A DNA stretch of 64,000 nucleotides from an uncultured Limosilactobacillus sp. (GCF_934202705.1 NZ_CAKPYE010000001.1:186001-250000), one strand, 5' to 3'. Positions 33,801 through 43,639 are shown, counted from the first letter of the stretch. Made by a program: numbers and translations. Notes: generated by a model from the sequence alone, not told the origin.

Positions 33801-35126
33801 TTAATTACGCCGTGGCATTAATAAGTTTAAAACGATGGCCGTCAATGCTGCCACCGCAATTGGCGATCCCAGCAGGTATTGCAGCATTTGTGGTGCCGCC
33901 TTCGTAATGTGTGCCGGTAAAAGAATAATGGCTAGCGTCAACACAATTGGTAATCCAATAATGTACAGGTCAGCATCCGATGTCTTAATCCCACGAATGA
34001 CATTTAATCCGTTCAACATAATCGTAACGGTAATCAAGGCAAAGACCCCACCGATGACCGGATCAGGAATAGCCGTCAAAAATGCGGATAGTTTCGAGAA
34101 GAAACCTAGCAGAATAAACCAGCCACCAGCAGCCACAAACACCTTTCGTGAAGCAACTCCAGTAATGGAAACTACACCAGCATTAGTCGAATATCCAGTT
34201 ACCGGCGTAGTACCACACAACCCTGCAAAAAGGCAGCTCAGTCCTTCTCCGACAATTCCCCGGTTCCATTGCCGATTGGTGATCTGGTGATTGGTAACGG
34301 CACCCATAGCAAACCACGTCCCTGTCGTTTCAGTAGTAATAATGGCGTATAAAATCAGGAACGTCAAAATCGAGGTCCAACTAAAATGAATTCCCCAATG
34401 AAAAACCGTTCGTTGGGGCAAACTAAACCATGGCGCATTCACGACCGATTGCCAATTAAACCGTCCCATTGATGCACTCAGCAGCGTGCCGCAGAGTAAC
34501 GCAATCACAATGGATCCCGTTCGGAAAATCTTTTGTACTCGTGGGAAACGGATACTAATGCCCACACACACCAGCATTGCCAACGCGGTCACCGTGGCCA
34601 GCTCGATATTTTGGTAAACATTACCCTTCGCTTCGAAAATATTACTATTGAGTGCACTAGGAATTAATGATAGTCCCACACATGTGATGATCGTACCACC
34701 AACCACTGCTGGTACCAAGCGATTGATAATCTTTTGAAAAACCCCACTCAGTCCTAAGAGAACTAAAATAATGGCTCCCACAACCAGTGAACCGATCAAT
34801 GTTGCCATTCCGTTGCCCTTCAGACCGCCACTAGCTAACACGATCCCCGCCGCTGCAGACAATGGCACAAATGACGGTCCTTGTGACATTGGCATTCTCA
34901 TAAAAATCGAAGTTTGCAAAATGGTCCCAACACCGGCCGCCAAGAAAGTCGATTGCAGCAAACCGGATGTATCGGCCGCTCCCATTGCCAACATTCCAGC
35001 AAGAATAATCGGCGGAACGTAGACATCCATGGCCATCACATGTTGTAATCCAAGTAACGTCGCCTCACCATTGGGAATGGGGTCTTCCGGTCCGATTACG
35101 AGATTCCGTTGTACTTGTTCATCCAT
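33801..35126 (-). CDS. pbuX: Xanthine/uracil-type nucleobase permease (NCS2)
   Basis: 441 aa, 12-14 transmembrane helices, of the nucleobase:cation symporter 2 family. Seen: GLQHVMAMDVYVPPI, MPMSQGPSFVPLSA (substrate region) and the NCS2 signature near GLCGTTPVTGYSTNAGVVSITG (the polar residues shown shape specificity). It is closest in pattern to purine (xanthine/urate) permeases, so pbuX is used tentatively. No purine riboswitch is visible in 35127-35206. It starts downstream of the sufB terminator. Confidence 0.8.
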   Translation of the reverse strand: MDEQVQRNLVIGPEDPIPNGEATLLGLQHVMAMDVYVPPIILAGMLAMGAADTSGLLQSTFLAAGVGTILQTSIFMRMPMSQGPSFVPLSAAAGIVLASGGLKGNGMATLIGSLVVGAIILVLLGLSGVFQKIINRLVPAVVGGTIITCVGLSLIPSALNSNIFEAKGNVYQNIELATVTALAMLVCVGISIRFPRVQKIFRTGSIVIALLCGTLLSASMGRFNWQSVVNAPWFSLPQRTVFHWGIHFSWTSILTFLILYAIITTETTGTWFAMGAVTNHQITNRQWNRGIVGEGLSCLFAGLCGTTPVTGYSTNAGVVSITGVASRKVFVAAGGWFILLGFFSKLSAFLTAIPDPVIGGVFALITVTIMLNGLNVIRGIKTSDADLYIIGLPIVLTLAIILLPAHITKAAPQMLQYLLGSPIAVAALTAIVLNLLMPRRN

Positions 35127-35206
35127 AATTAACTTTCTCCCTTAAACAAATTTCAAGAAAGAGTTTATCACGAACCTACAACAGTGTAAATTGCTTATTG
35201 TTCGGA

Positions 35207-35238
35207 AAACGCCCGAACCTCAACAGAGACCGGGCGTT
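35207..35238 (-). terminator. Terminator after sufB
   Basis: AACGCCCG and CGGGCGTT arms on either side of a 16-base loop; T-rich flanks on both strands. Confidence 0.85.
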
Positions 35239-35253
35239 ATTTTTTTGAAATTT

Positions 35254-36675
35254 TTAGCCAACTGACCCTTCCATTTGAAAATCAATTAACCGATTTAGTT
35301 CAACTGCATATTCCATTGGCAATTGTTTGGTAAATGGTTCAATGAAACCCATGACAATCATCTTAGTTGCTGCTTCTTCAGAAAGTCCCCGACTCATTAG
35401 ATAATAAAGTTCTTCTTCTGACACTTTAGAGACCTTCGCTTCATGTTCCATCGCCACATCACCAACTGCGACCTGATTTAGTGGAATGGTATCACTTGAA
35501 GAGTCATCATCCATGATGATCGTGTCACACTCGACATGTGAACTGGATCCATGAGCATTTTCATCCATCTTCACTTCACCACGATAATCACAAACCCCAC
35601 CGGCACGACAAAGCGATTTGGAAACAATGGTTGAGCTGGTGTCCGGAGCCTGATGAATCATCCGTGCTCCAGTGTCCTGATCCACTACCTGACCATTAGC
35701 AAAAGCAATTGATAACATCGTCCCCTTAGCGCCCCGTCCACGAAGATAAACGCTCGGGTACTTCATGGTAACCTTAGAACCAAGGTTGCCATCAACCCAC
35801 TCCATCACGGCATTTTCATCCGCCACTGCGCGCTTTGTTTCCAATGAGTACACATTGGGTGACCAGTTTTGAATGGTTGTGTAACGGCAAAAGCCACGGG
35901 GCTTTACAAAAACCTCGACCACTGCTGCATGGAGACTGTCTTCAGAATAAACTGGCGCAGTACACCCCTCAACATAGTTTACACTTGCGTCTTCATCAAC
36001 GACAATCAGGGTTCGTTCAAACTGACCCGTATTTTCAGCATTGATCCGAAAAAAGCTCTGCAGTGGTTCATCAGCATGGACACCCTTTGGCACATAAATG
36101 AAGGTTCCGCCTGACCAAACCGCGGTGTTCAGAGCAGCAAAAATATTATCATCCGGGTGAACTAATTGCGAAAAATACTTTTTGACAATTTCCGGATACT
36201 TTTGGACTGCAGTATCAGTATCCATAAATAAAATGCCATGACTAGCTAAGTCTCGTTTTAAATTCGCATACACAACTTCAGATTCATACTGGGCAGTCGC
36301 TCCAGCAAGATACTGGCGTTCCGCTTCTGGAACCCCCATTTTCTCAAAGGTCGTCTTCATTTCTTCCGGCACATCAGACCACGAGCGGGCGACATGATCC
36401 GTGGGTCGTTGAAAATATCTTAATTGATTTAAATCCAATTTTGATAAATCTGGTCCAAACTCTGGAAGCTTCATTTTTAAGTACTGATGATAGGCATTTA
36501 ACCGAATTTTCAGCATCCACTCCGGTTCATGTTTACGACGGGAAATTTCTCGCACTGTTTCTTCAGTCAGCCCAACACCGGTGGAAAAAATTGGCTTCAC
36601 ATCATCATGAAAGCCAAACTCATAATGTTCTTGAGAAAAATGTTGAATGGCCTTCTTATCGTCCTCTTGACTCAT
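35254..36675 (-). CDS. sufB: Fe-S cluster assembly protein SufB
   Basis: Scaffold subunit of the SufBC(2)D complex. 473 aa; beta-helix core with YVEGCTAPVYSEDSLHAAVV and the C-terminal cysteine region HVECDTIIMDDDSSSDT that corresponds to the cluster-assembly Cys, plus GLSEEAATKMIVMGFIEPF. It starts inside the sufD stop codon (ATGA overlap). Last gene of the run and followed by a terminator. Full length. Confidence 0.95.
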   Translation of the reverse strand: MSQEDDKKAIQHFSQEHYEFGFHDDVKPIFSTGVGLTEETVREISRRKHEPEWMLKIRLNAYHQYLKMKLPEFGPDLSKLDLNQLRYFQRPTDHVARSWSDVPEEMKTTFEKMGVPEAERQYLAGATAQYESEVVYANLKRDLASHGILFMDTDTAVQKYPEIVKKYFSQLVHPDDNIFAALNTAVWSGGTFIYVPKGVHADEPLQSFFRINAENTGQFERTLIVVDEDASVNYVEGCTAPVYSEDSLHAAVVEVFVKPRGFCRYTTIQNWSPNVYSLETKRAVADENAVMEWVDGNLGSKVTMKYPSVYLRGRGAKGTMLSIAFANGQVVDQDTGARMIHQAPDTSSTIVSKSLCRAGGVCDYRGEVKMDENAHGSSSHVECDTIIMDDDSSSDTIPLNQVAVGDVAMEHEAKVSKVSEEELYYLMSRGLSEEAATKMIVMGFIEPFTKQLPMEYAVELNRLIDFQMEGSVG

Positions 36676-37826
36676 GCCTGAACCCCCAATCGTTCCATTA
36701 ATTCATTGATGGTCTGGTTACGCAATTGTTGATCAGGAAACTTTTCAATCACTGGCAATAAGAAACCCTTCGTTAATAAAATTTCGGCTTCCATTAATGT
36801 TAAGCCCCGCGACTGCAAATAATAGAGTTGATCAGGATTGACTTGACCAATGCTCGCCGCATGCCCAGCGTTAACATCATTGTCTTCAATTAATAAGACT
36901 GGGTCAGCTTCACCATGACTGGTGGATGTCAGTGTTAATAAACGACTTTCTTGATTGGAAACTGATTGATGCGAACCTTTATAAATCTTACCAACCGCAT
37001 GGAAATTAAGAATGGCTTGGTCTTTGACCACCCCATTTTGGAGAATTTCACCATCCGTATGAAGCCCATGATTATCTATTCGGGTATGAATTTCCTGGAT
37101 TTGATCATGCGTTCCAATACCAACCATTTTAAAGTTCGCCTGGCTTCCATCACCATCAAGATTACTGTGGAAATCTCCATACAAATGGTGGCGATCAAAA
37201 AGTGCACAATACATGTTTAAAACACTATCACCAGCCTGATAAGCGCGAACGCTTTCCCAATTTTGGTCAGCCTGAAAAGTGTTGGATTGGTAATAATTGA
37301 CGTTAGTACTATCACCTAATAATAATTCAGTTCCGAGATAACTCGGCTGTTGATTCGTAGCGACTTGATTTTCGACAATTGTTACTTGAGAATTAGCCCC
37401 CACAATAATTAAATTGTGATAATTACATTCTGGTGCTGGATCGTGAAGTTGGATTGGCTTGTCCACAATCGTATTGTTAGGGATATAAATAAATCGACCA
37501 CCATTTAAAAACGCTAAGTGCAATGCATTCAGCTGGTCAGTCTGCCAGTTAATTGCCTTCTCCATTAGATTTTCTTGCAATAATTCAGGATATTGCTGTG
37601 CAGCCTGAAAAATGGGCAAGTCCACGTAATCAAGTTGATTCGTGGTTTCCTGCTCATTTGGCGTTTTCAGGTTTGGCCTTGCCAGCCACCCCTGTAAAAT
37701 TTTCTGCTGCCAATTAGTTTGCGGTAAATTTGCGGCCATCATAATTGCTAGCTGACGTTTTTTTTGCAGCCACGCTGGTTGACCCAAAGTCGCCGCTCGA
37801 ACTCGGCTAACTAATTCTGAATTCAT
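36672..37826 (-). CDS. sufD: Fe-S cluster assembly protein SufD
   Basis: SufB paralogue in the SufBC2D scaffold. 384 aa, N-terminal helical part, beta-helix core (NGGRFIYIPNNT, ILNFHAVGKI), and the conserved histidine region GHAASIGQVNPDQLYYLQSRGL. Both ends overlap by ATGA with sufC upstream and sufB downstream, so the three are co-translated. No sufS or sufU gene lies between sufD and sufB, unlike the common Firmicute order sufCDSUB. Confidence 0.93.
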   Translation of the reverse strand: MNSELVSRVRAATLGQPAWLQKKRQLAIMMAANLPQTNWQQKILQGWLARPNLKTPNEQETTNQLDYVDLPIFQAAQQYPELLQENLMEKAINWQTDQLNALHLAFLNGGRFIYIPNNTIVDKPIQLHDPAPECNYHNLIIVGANSQVTIVENQVATNQQPSYLGTELLLGDSTNVNYYQSNTFQADQNWESVRAYQAGDSVLNMYCALFDRHHLYGDFHSNLDGDGSQANFKMVGIGTHDQIQEIHTRIDNHGLHTDGEILQNGVVKDQAILNFHAVGKIYKGSHQSVSNQESRLLTLTSTSHGEADPVLLIEDNDVNAGHAASIGQVNPDQLYYLQSRGLTLMEAEILLTKGFLLPVIEKFPDQQLRNQTINELMERLGVQA

Positions 37827-38590
37827 TCGTGAACGCCATCCTTACTTAGTTGTTCAAACTTCGCATAACCACCCTTTTCCAGTTCGTCTGCTAATTTTGG
37901 GCCACCACTTTGAACAATGCGACCATCCACCATCACGTGAACCCGATCCGGTTGAACATATTCTAGCAGCCGCTCATAGTGAGTAATTAAAAGCGCACTA
38001 AATTTTGGCGTCCGCATATGATTAATTCCATTAGCCACTATACGTAGCGCATCAATATCAAGCCCTGAATCGATTTCATCTAGAATTGCCAATTTAGGCT
38101 TGAGCATCATCATTTGCAAAACTTCATTGCGCTTTTTTTCACCACCAGAGAAGCCGACATTTAGATAACGATCGGTAATATCATCAGGCATCTGTAATAA
38201 TTGCTTTGCTGCATCCAGTTGCTTCAGAAATTGTAAAACCGGTACCGATTTGCCATCTGGCTGCCTTGCATTCATGGCTTGACGAATAAAGTCAATATTT
38301 TTTACCCCTGGAATTTCAGCCGGGTACTGCATTCCTAAAAAAAGTCCTAATTGTGCCCGTTCAGTCACAGATTTACTGAGTACATCTTCGCCATCAAAAG
38401 TAACCGTCCCATCAGTTACTTGGTAAGCTGGATAGCCCATAATCGTCGAGACGAGGGTGGATTTTCCATTACCATTTGGTCCCATAATCGCGTGTACTTC
38501 GCCAGTTGGAATCGTTAAGTCAACCCCTTTTAGGATCTCTTCGCCGGTTTCCTTCACAATTGCATGTAAGTTTTTTACTACTAACGTCAT
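37823..38590 (-). CDS. sufC: Fe-S cluster assembly ATPase SufC
   Basis: ABC-type ATPase that drives conformational change in SufBD. 255 aa: Walker A GPNGNGKST (about 36-44), signature FSGGEKKRNE, Walker B LAILDEIDSGLD, switch His in LLITHYERL. AAGGGTG precedes the ATG, 14 bp after nrdG stops on the same strand, so suf appears to be read from the nrd transcript. Confidence 0.95.
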   Translation of the reverse strand: MTLVVKNLHAIVKETGEEILKGVDLTIPTGEVHAIMGPNGNGKSTLVSTIMGYPAYQVTDGTVTFDGEDVLSKSVTERAQLGLFLGMQYPAEIPGVKNIDFIRQAMNARQPDGKSVPVLQFLKQLDAAKQLLQMPDDITDRYLNVGFSGGEKKRNEVLQMMMLKPKLAILDEIDSGLDIDALRIVANGINHMRTPKFSALLITHYERLLEYVQPDRVHVMVDGRIVQSGGPKLADELEKGGYAKFEQLSKDGVHE

Positions 38591-38604
38591 TTTTTCACCC
38601 TTAT

Positions 38605-39192
38605 CTAGTGAACCAGTTTATCCCAAATAATAACCTGATTAGCTTTTAAAGATTTTTGCACATCAATAATTCGCTGGTTAGCACTACCACGGAACTGTAA
38701 GGTCAGGTCCTTCTGGTCCTCGAGAAAACGGCCATCAACCAAAATATCAATGTTCCTTAGCATTTCTAGTTTATCATAGGATTCCTGCTGTAATTCTTCC
38801 CAAGTATATCCAGACCACGACCAGATATCTTTGGTATGTCCATATTCTTTGCGGAGTCGCTTGATTAATTTTAAACAAACCTGAGTATTTAGAAACGGTT
38901 CACCACCAAGAAGAGTTAATCCTTGAACATAATCATGACCCAGGTCTTCCATAATTTGGTCTTCAAGTTCTTGGGTATATGGTTGACCGTAATGAAAGTT
39001 CTGCGCAGCTTTGTTATAACAACCTGGGCAGTTAAACAGGCAGCCGCTCACATAAATGCTACACCGAACCCCTTCACCATCAACAAAGTTGAATGGCTTA
39101 TAGTCCGCAACGTATTGAAGAGAATGGTCGGCTGCGAGCCATTCCTTGGGGCGCGGATTTTTGGGCAGCCGATGTTGATGTCGTTCACCCAT
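38605..39192 (-). CDS. nrdG: Anaerobic ribonucleotide reductase activase NrdG
   Basis: Radical SAM protein that makes the glycyl radical on NrdD. 195 aa with the 4Fe-4S-binding CxxxCxxC motif in VSGCLFNCPGCYN (about residues 50-62) and GGEPF (SAM binding). Gap to nrdD 13 bp, to sufC 14 bp. Because it needs a 4Fe-4S cluster, co-transcription with Suf scaffold genes makes biochemical sense. Confidence 0.95.
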   Translation of the reverse strand: MGERHQHRLPKNPRPKEWLAADHSLQYVADYKPFNFVDGEGVRCSIYVSGCLFNCPGCYNKAAQNFHYGQPYTQELEDQIMEDLGHDYVQGLTLLGGEPFLNTQVCLKLIKRLRKEYGHTKDIWSWSGYTWEELQQESYDKLEMLRNIDILVDGRFLEDQKDLTLQFRGSANQRIIDVQKSLKANQVIIWDKLVH

Positions 39193-39205
39193 TAGTACTC
39201 ACTCC

Positions 39206-41443
39206 TTAGATTTGATCACCATTAATTTTGGCACGGTGTTCCTTGGTATCCATTTGACGTTGAGTTTCAAATTGCGCCGCCGACTTAATCATCCGTGGGT
39301 CCATATGCTTGACTCGATGAATGATTTCTTCATGTCGACCATGAACCATGGGCCGTTGTTGTGGATTGCCCAGATAACCACAGGTCCGTTTAACAACGTC
39401 ACATGTTGCTGGATCATGGTTTCCGCATTGTGGGCACTTGAAGCCACGCGCGGTGGCCTTAAATTCACCCTTAAAACCACATTTAAAGCATTGGTCGATT
39501 GAGGTATTGGTACCCAAATAACCAACATGATCATACGCCCAATCCCAAACGGCCTCTAATGCCTTCGGATTCTGACGGAGGTTGGGATATTCACAATAGT
39601 GAATGAAACCACCCGCCGCATATTTAGGAAAGGCTTCTTCAAATTCTAGTTTTTCAAATGGGGTCGGATGTTTCCGGACATCATAGTGGAAACTATTGGT
39701 GTAGTATTCTTTATCAGTCACATCTTCAACCCGGCCAAACTTCTTTAAGTCGTCTTGGCAGAAAGTATCCGTCAAAGACTCAGCTGGGGTTGAATAAAGA
39801 CTGAAATGATAACCTTCTTCAGCTTCCCACTTGGCACAAAGATCATGCATCTGTTTAACAATTGATACCGCAAAGTCGTGAGCTTCTTGATTATGTTCCC
39901 ACTTTGGACCGTAGAAAGTTGTGCAGACTTCATATAAACCAATATAGCCTAGCGAAACTGTTGCCCGACTGTTCTTAAACACTTCATCAACACTATCCGT
40001 CTTCTTCAATCGCTTACCAAAGGCACCATACATATAAAGCAGTGGCGCATTCTCTGGTTTAGCTTGCTTCGTCCGTTGAATCCGATAGTCAAGGGCAATC
40101 TTACAAATCCGCATCTTCTCTTCAAAAATTTGCCAAAAGAGCTTCTTATCACCATGCGCTTCTAAAGCAATCCGTGGCAAATTCACAGTTACAACGCCAA
40201 GGTTCATCCGACCAGAGTTAACCTCTTTGCCCGTTTCTGGATCATGCCAACCTTGCAGAAAAGAACGACAACCCATTGGTGTCTTAAATGTGCCAGTAAT
40301 TTCTTTGATCTTGTCATACATTAACAGGTCAGGGTACATTCGCTTAGTGGAACATTCCAGTGCTAACTGTTTAATATCATAATTTGGATCACTTGGGTTC
40401 AAATTTAAACCACGCTTTAATGTAAAGATTAGCTTCGGAAAAATTGCGGTCCGATGTTCCTTGCCTAACCCTTTAATTCGAATCTTTAAAATCGATTTTT
40501 GAATTTCTCGTGCAATCCACGAAGTCCCTAAACCAAAATTAATCGTTGTAAATGGCGTTTGCCCTTGAGACGAGTACAGAGTATTAATTTCATATTCGAG
40601 CGCTTGCATTGCGTCGTAAATATCTTTTTTCGTCTTGGTTTTAGCATATTCTGCTCGCTTATCTGGCGCTACCCATTGTTCAGCATCCGCTAAATGTTTC
40701 TCATAGTTAATCTTAGCGTATGGTTCGAGCAATTGATCAATCCGATTAGCAGAACACCCACCATATTGCAAGGAAGCAACATTCGCAATAATTTGCGACA
40801 TTTGAGCGGTCGCTGTCTGAATTGAGCGTGGCGAAGAAACCCATGCATTACCGATCTTAAAACCGTTTTTAAACATTTCGTCAAAATCAATTAAACAACA
40901 ATTAGTTTCTGGCGTCACTGGTGAATAATCAAGGTCATGCCAGTGAATATCACCACGGAGATGAGCCTTGGCAACAATTTGCGGTAACATCCGTAAACCT
41001 AATGCTCGACTAACCATTCCGGCCTCTAAATCCCGCTGAGTATTAAAGACTTTGGAGTCCTTATTGGCATTTTCATGAACCACCCGCGCATTCCGATCAG
41101 ATAATTGATCAAGTTTATGCATTGGATTAGTCGCATTGGCAAAGGCTTGGTCATCTTGTTTACGATAATTAATGAAGGCCATTGCATACTCATTGTGACC
41201 AGCAGCACGAAAACCATCAATCATTGCTTGAGCAATTTCAATCGTCATGATCCGGTCTTTCCCGGCCAGTGTTTTTGCTAATTCATTATAGACTTTGCTT
41301 TGGGTTGTCCAATCAGCATGGAGTTCTTGCATAATTAAGTCTAATTTATAAGAATAAAATGGTGTAATCGTCCCATCACGCTTAACGACTTTAACATCCT
41401 TGAGTGCGGTTAAAGGATGGTTAACTGTTGTTTTGATTTTCAT
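39206..41443 (-). CDS. nrdD: Anaerobic ribonucleoside-triphosphate reductase NrdD
   Basis: Oxygen-sensitive class III enzyme that reduces NTPs to dNTPs using a glycyl radical. 745 aa: N-terminal ATP-cone (VKRDGTITPFYSYKLDLIM), catalytic barrel, four-Cys zinc site (CFKCGFKG and CPQCGN) and the glycyl radical loop RTCGYLGNP near the C-terminus. The ATG ending at 41443 has GGGG at eight bases; an ATG two codons earlier is too close to it. NrdR boxes lie upstream. Confidence 0.96.
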   Translation of the reverse strand: MKIKTTVNHPLTALKDVKVVKRDGTITPFYSYKLDLIMQELHADWTTQSKVYNELAKTLAGKDRIMTIEIAQAMIDGFRAAGHNEYAMAFINYRKQDDQAFANATNPMHKLDQLSDRNARVVHENANKDSKVFNTQRDLEAGMVSRALGLRMLPQIVAKAHLRGDIHWHDLDYSPVTPETNCCLIDFDEMFKNGFKIGNAWVSSPRSIQTATAQMSQIIANVASLQYGGCSANRIDQLLEPYAKINYEKHLADAEQWVAPDKRAEYAKTKTKKDIYDAMQALEYEINTLYSSQGQTPFTTINFGLGTSWIAREIQKSILKIRIKGLGKEHRTAIFPKLIFTLKRGLNLNPSDPNYDIKQLALECSTKRMYPDLLMYDKIKEITGTFKTPMGCRSFLQGWHDPETGKEVNSGRMNLGVVTVNLPRIALEAHGDKKLFWQIFEEKMRICKIALDYRIQRTKQAKPENAPLLYMYGAFGKRLKKTDSVDEVFKNSRATVSLGYIGLYEVCTTFYGPKWEHNQEAHDFAVSIVKQMHDLCAKWEAEEGYHFSLYSTPAESLTDTFCQDDLKKFGRVEDVTDKEYYTNSFHYDVRKHPTPFEKLEFEEAFPKYAAGGFIHYCEYPNLRQNPKALEAVWDWAYDHVGYLGTNTSIDQCFKCGFKGEFKATARGFKCPQCGNHDPATCDVVKRTCGYLGNPQQRPMVHGRHEEIIHRVKHMDPRMIKSAAQFETQRQMDTKEHRAKINGDQI

Positions 41444-41495
41444 AATCATATCCCCTTTTTCGTAACATCATCTATCTTAATTCAAAAAAGATTGA

Positions 41496-41540
41496 ACACA
41501 ATATCTAGAAACTATTGACTTTAAAAGCACAATATGTAGT
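41496..41540 (-). promoter_or_regulatory. Tandem NrdR boxes upstream of nrdD
   Basis: ACACAATATCTAG (41496-41508) and GCACAATATGTAGT (41527-41540) share CACAATAT with starts exactly 31 bp apart. Both sequence and spacing fit NrdR box pairs, so nrdD-nrdG (and the suf genes) should respond to dNTP/ATP status. Confidence 0.75.
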
Positions 41541-41763
41541 GGGAATTTGAGCAACCGCCTGTATTTAGTGATGCGAGAAGCCAATATGATCACTCGCTTA
41601 ATTCACTCCATAACCCGTAGTAGTAGGTATTAACTAACCTGGGTTAATTTTGAATAACGTGAATAATTCGTTAATTTGTTAATCACTTGATACATGAAAA
41701 ATAAAAGTGAAAAGATTGTGTTGCATGAAAAATACATCATGTTACCAAAAAAGCCAACCATCG
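41541..41763. other. Gene-free stretch upstream of nrdD
   Basis: No ORF. A GTGAT/ATCAC hairpin lies at about 41571-41597. GCAACCG and CTGTAT near 41552 echo the left-edge inverted repeat. Otherwise I see nothing. Confidence 0.4.
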
Positions 41764-41799
41764 AAAAACCGCGCCATAATAACAATGGCGCGGTTTTAA
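41764..41799. terminator. Terminator after the amino acid ABC permease
   Basis: AAAACCGCGCCAT and ATGGCGCGGTTTT, loop AATAACA. Perfect stem. Confidence 0.93.
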
Positions 41800-41819
41800 G
41801 TAAAGGATGAAATCGTTAA

Positions 41820-42512
41820 TTAATTACTAACGGTATATTTTTGACTCATTCGTTTCTCTAACCAGTTGAGTAATAAAGCGAGCGCTTGAGTAATAACGAA
41901 GTAAATCACTGCAGCAACGATTAGCGGTGGAATAAAGTTGTAAAGTGTACCACCAACACCAAGGGCTTCCGCGGTAACTTCTTGAACCCCAATATAGAAC
42001 AAGACTGAGGATTCCTTAATCAAGGTAATAAATTCGTTCCCCATTGCTGGTAGAGTGTTCCGCAATGCTTGTGGCAACACAATCTCAAACAATGTGTCAC
42101 GCCGGCTTAATCCAAGTGATAGACCTGCTTCAGTTTGCCCATCCGGAATGGAGATAATTCCAGAACGGAAAATCTCAGAAGTATAGGCACCTGAATTCAA
42201 ACCCAGTGCTAATGCCCCGGGAATGATCCGATCTAATCCTGAACCTAAAATTTGAACCTGTGGGATGGGTAAAGTCTTTGACAAAATATAATAAACCAGT
42301 AAAACCTGAATCATTGACGGCGTTCCTCGAACGATGGAAACATAGATACCAGCAATCCAATTTAACACCTTAAGATTCGACATCCGCATTAAGACAAGTA
42401 GCAAACCAATTAAAAAACCGATTACCACCCCAATGATCGAAATAATTAGTGTTAATTCCGATCCTTGTAAAAACATTGGCCAATACTTGCCAAGAAAATT
42501 AAAATCCAACAT
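41820..42512 (-). CDS. Polar amino acid ABC transporter permease (HisM family)
   Basis: 230 aa, about five transmembrane helices, with the ATPase-contact loop of His/Glu/Gln permeases (GQTEAGLSLGLSRRDTLFEIVLPQA, positions about 122-146; only its key G and E/A/L residues are diagnostic). YISIVRGTP is the typical early motif (here YVSIVRGTPSMIQ). 35 bp downstream of the binding-protein gene. The ATP-binding subunit is not in this window, so it must be supplied from elsewhere. Confidence 0.92.
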   Translation of the reverse strand: MLDFNFLGKYWPMFLQGSELTLIISIIGVVIGFLIGLLLVLMRMSNLKVLNWIAGIYVSIVRGTPSMIQVLLVYYILSKTLPIPQVQILGSGLDRIIPGALALGLNSGAYTSEIFRSGIISIPDGQTEAGLSLGLSRRDTLFEIVLPQALRNTLPAMGNEFITLIKESSVLFYIGVQEVTAEALGVGGTLYNFIPPLIVAAVIYFVITQALALLLNWLEKRMSQKYTVSN

Positions 42513-42547
42513 TTAACATCATCCTCTACTCTCTATTATTGATTTGG

Positions 42548-43372
42548 TTATTTACCACTCTGCTCTTGAAGATCTTGTGCCTTTTGGAACATTTGATCCA
42601 GTTGACCGTTCTTTTGCATCTTGGTGATTTCAGCATTAACCTTCTTCTTTAGCTTTGGTTCATTCTTCGGTAATGCAATACAAATGTCTCGTTGTGACTT
42701 TGGTACTGGCATCTTTAATGTTGAAATTGCATAGTCATTCGGGTACTTCTTGACATATTCTTCAGCCACCTTTTGAGCTAAAACAACCCCATTTAACTTA
42801 CCACTCTTCAATTCGGTTGTCAGACTGGTAACTAAACCTTCACTCACAATGTGGGCCTTGGTTTGGCTCTTCCCAACACTTTCTTGGATGGATCCTTGCT
42901 GAGCACCAAACGATGCACCCTTGGTACTATCCTTAGTAGTGTACTTATTCGCATCACTCTTCTTTACCAGCAGGACTTCTGATTCAGTATAGTATGGTTT
43001 GGAAAAGTCAACCGCCTTCCGCCGTTGCTTGGTTGCCGTCATTCCAGCCATTACCATTTGGACCTTATTATTTTGTAACTCACCAATTAAGGAGGAGAAC
43101 TGCATATTTTGAACCTTCAGCTTGACTCCCATATCCTTAGCAATCTGGTTAGCAACCATAATGTCAAAGCCATTATAGGTTTTCTTCCCATTTTTAACGA
43201 CTGGGAATTCAAATGGCGCAAAGTCAGCTGATGTCCCCATCGTCAAAGTTTTTTCACTTTTAATCTTATTATAAGCAGTGTTTTGTTTAGCACCACATCC
43301 AGCTAATCCGCCGACAACCATTAAGGCTACCGCACTGACTGCCAGGATTTTTTTACTGATTTTAAACTTCAT
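42548..43372 (-). CDS. Amino acid ABC transporter substrate-binding lipoprotein
   Basis: 274-aa family-3 solute-binding protein. Lipoprotein signal with lipobox GLAGC (Cys near residue 25), then TLTMGTSADFAPFEF, GFDIMVANQIAKDMG, VQMVMAGMTATKQRR and VDFSKPYY, all typical of polar amino acid (Gln/Arg/Cys) binders. Two adjacent ATGs exist; the one ending at 43372 is seven bases from GGAGG and preferred. Operon with the permease; promoter TTGCAT-17-TATTAT at 43437-43465. Ligand not readable. Confidence 0.92.
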   Translation of the reverse strand: MKFKISKKILAVSAVALMVVGGLAGCGAKQNTAYNKIKSEKTLTMGTSADFAPFEFPVVKNGKKTYNGFDIMVANQIAKDMGVKLKVQNMQFSSLIGELQNNKVQMVMAGMTATKQRRKAVDFSKPYYTESEVLLVKKSDANKYTTKDSTKGASFGAQQGSIQESVGKSQTKAHIVSEGLVTSLTTELKSGKLNGVVLAQKVAEEYVKKYPNDYAISTLKMPVPKSQRDICIALPKNEPKLKKKVNAEITKMQKNGQLDQMFQKAQDLQEQSGK

Positions 43373-43436
43373 CATTAATCCTCCTGATTTCGTAACTCTA
43401 TGAATAATAATTGCATAACATTTGAATACAACCAGT

Positions 43437-43465
43437 ATAATACATGATATATTCATATAATGCAA
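43437..43465 (-). promoter_or_regulatory. Promoter of the amino acid ABC operon
   Basis: Minus strand -35 TTGCAT, 17-bp spacer, -10 TATTAT. The spacer contains the near-palindrome ATGAATATATCAT, a possible operator. Confidence 0.7.
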
Positions 43466-43639
43466 CTATAAATGTAAAAAAATTCGATTTATCTTTTTAT
43501 TTCGCCAGCAAATTGTATATATTCAATTAAATTGCATAATTACTACTAAACAATGCAGAGATGATTATTTCTATCAACATTATTCTTTAAATGGAAAAGA
43601 AGATCACTAACTTCAACTGAATGACTTAATAGTGAAACA

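Noticed and set aside
35127..35206. Purine riboswitch before the nucleobase permease
   Set aside because: The region is too short and lacks the conserved purine-aptamer loops.
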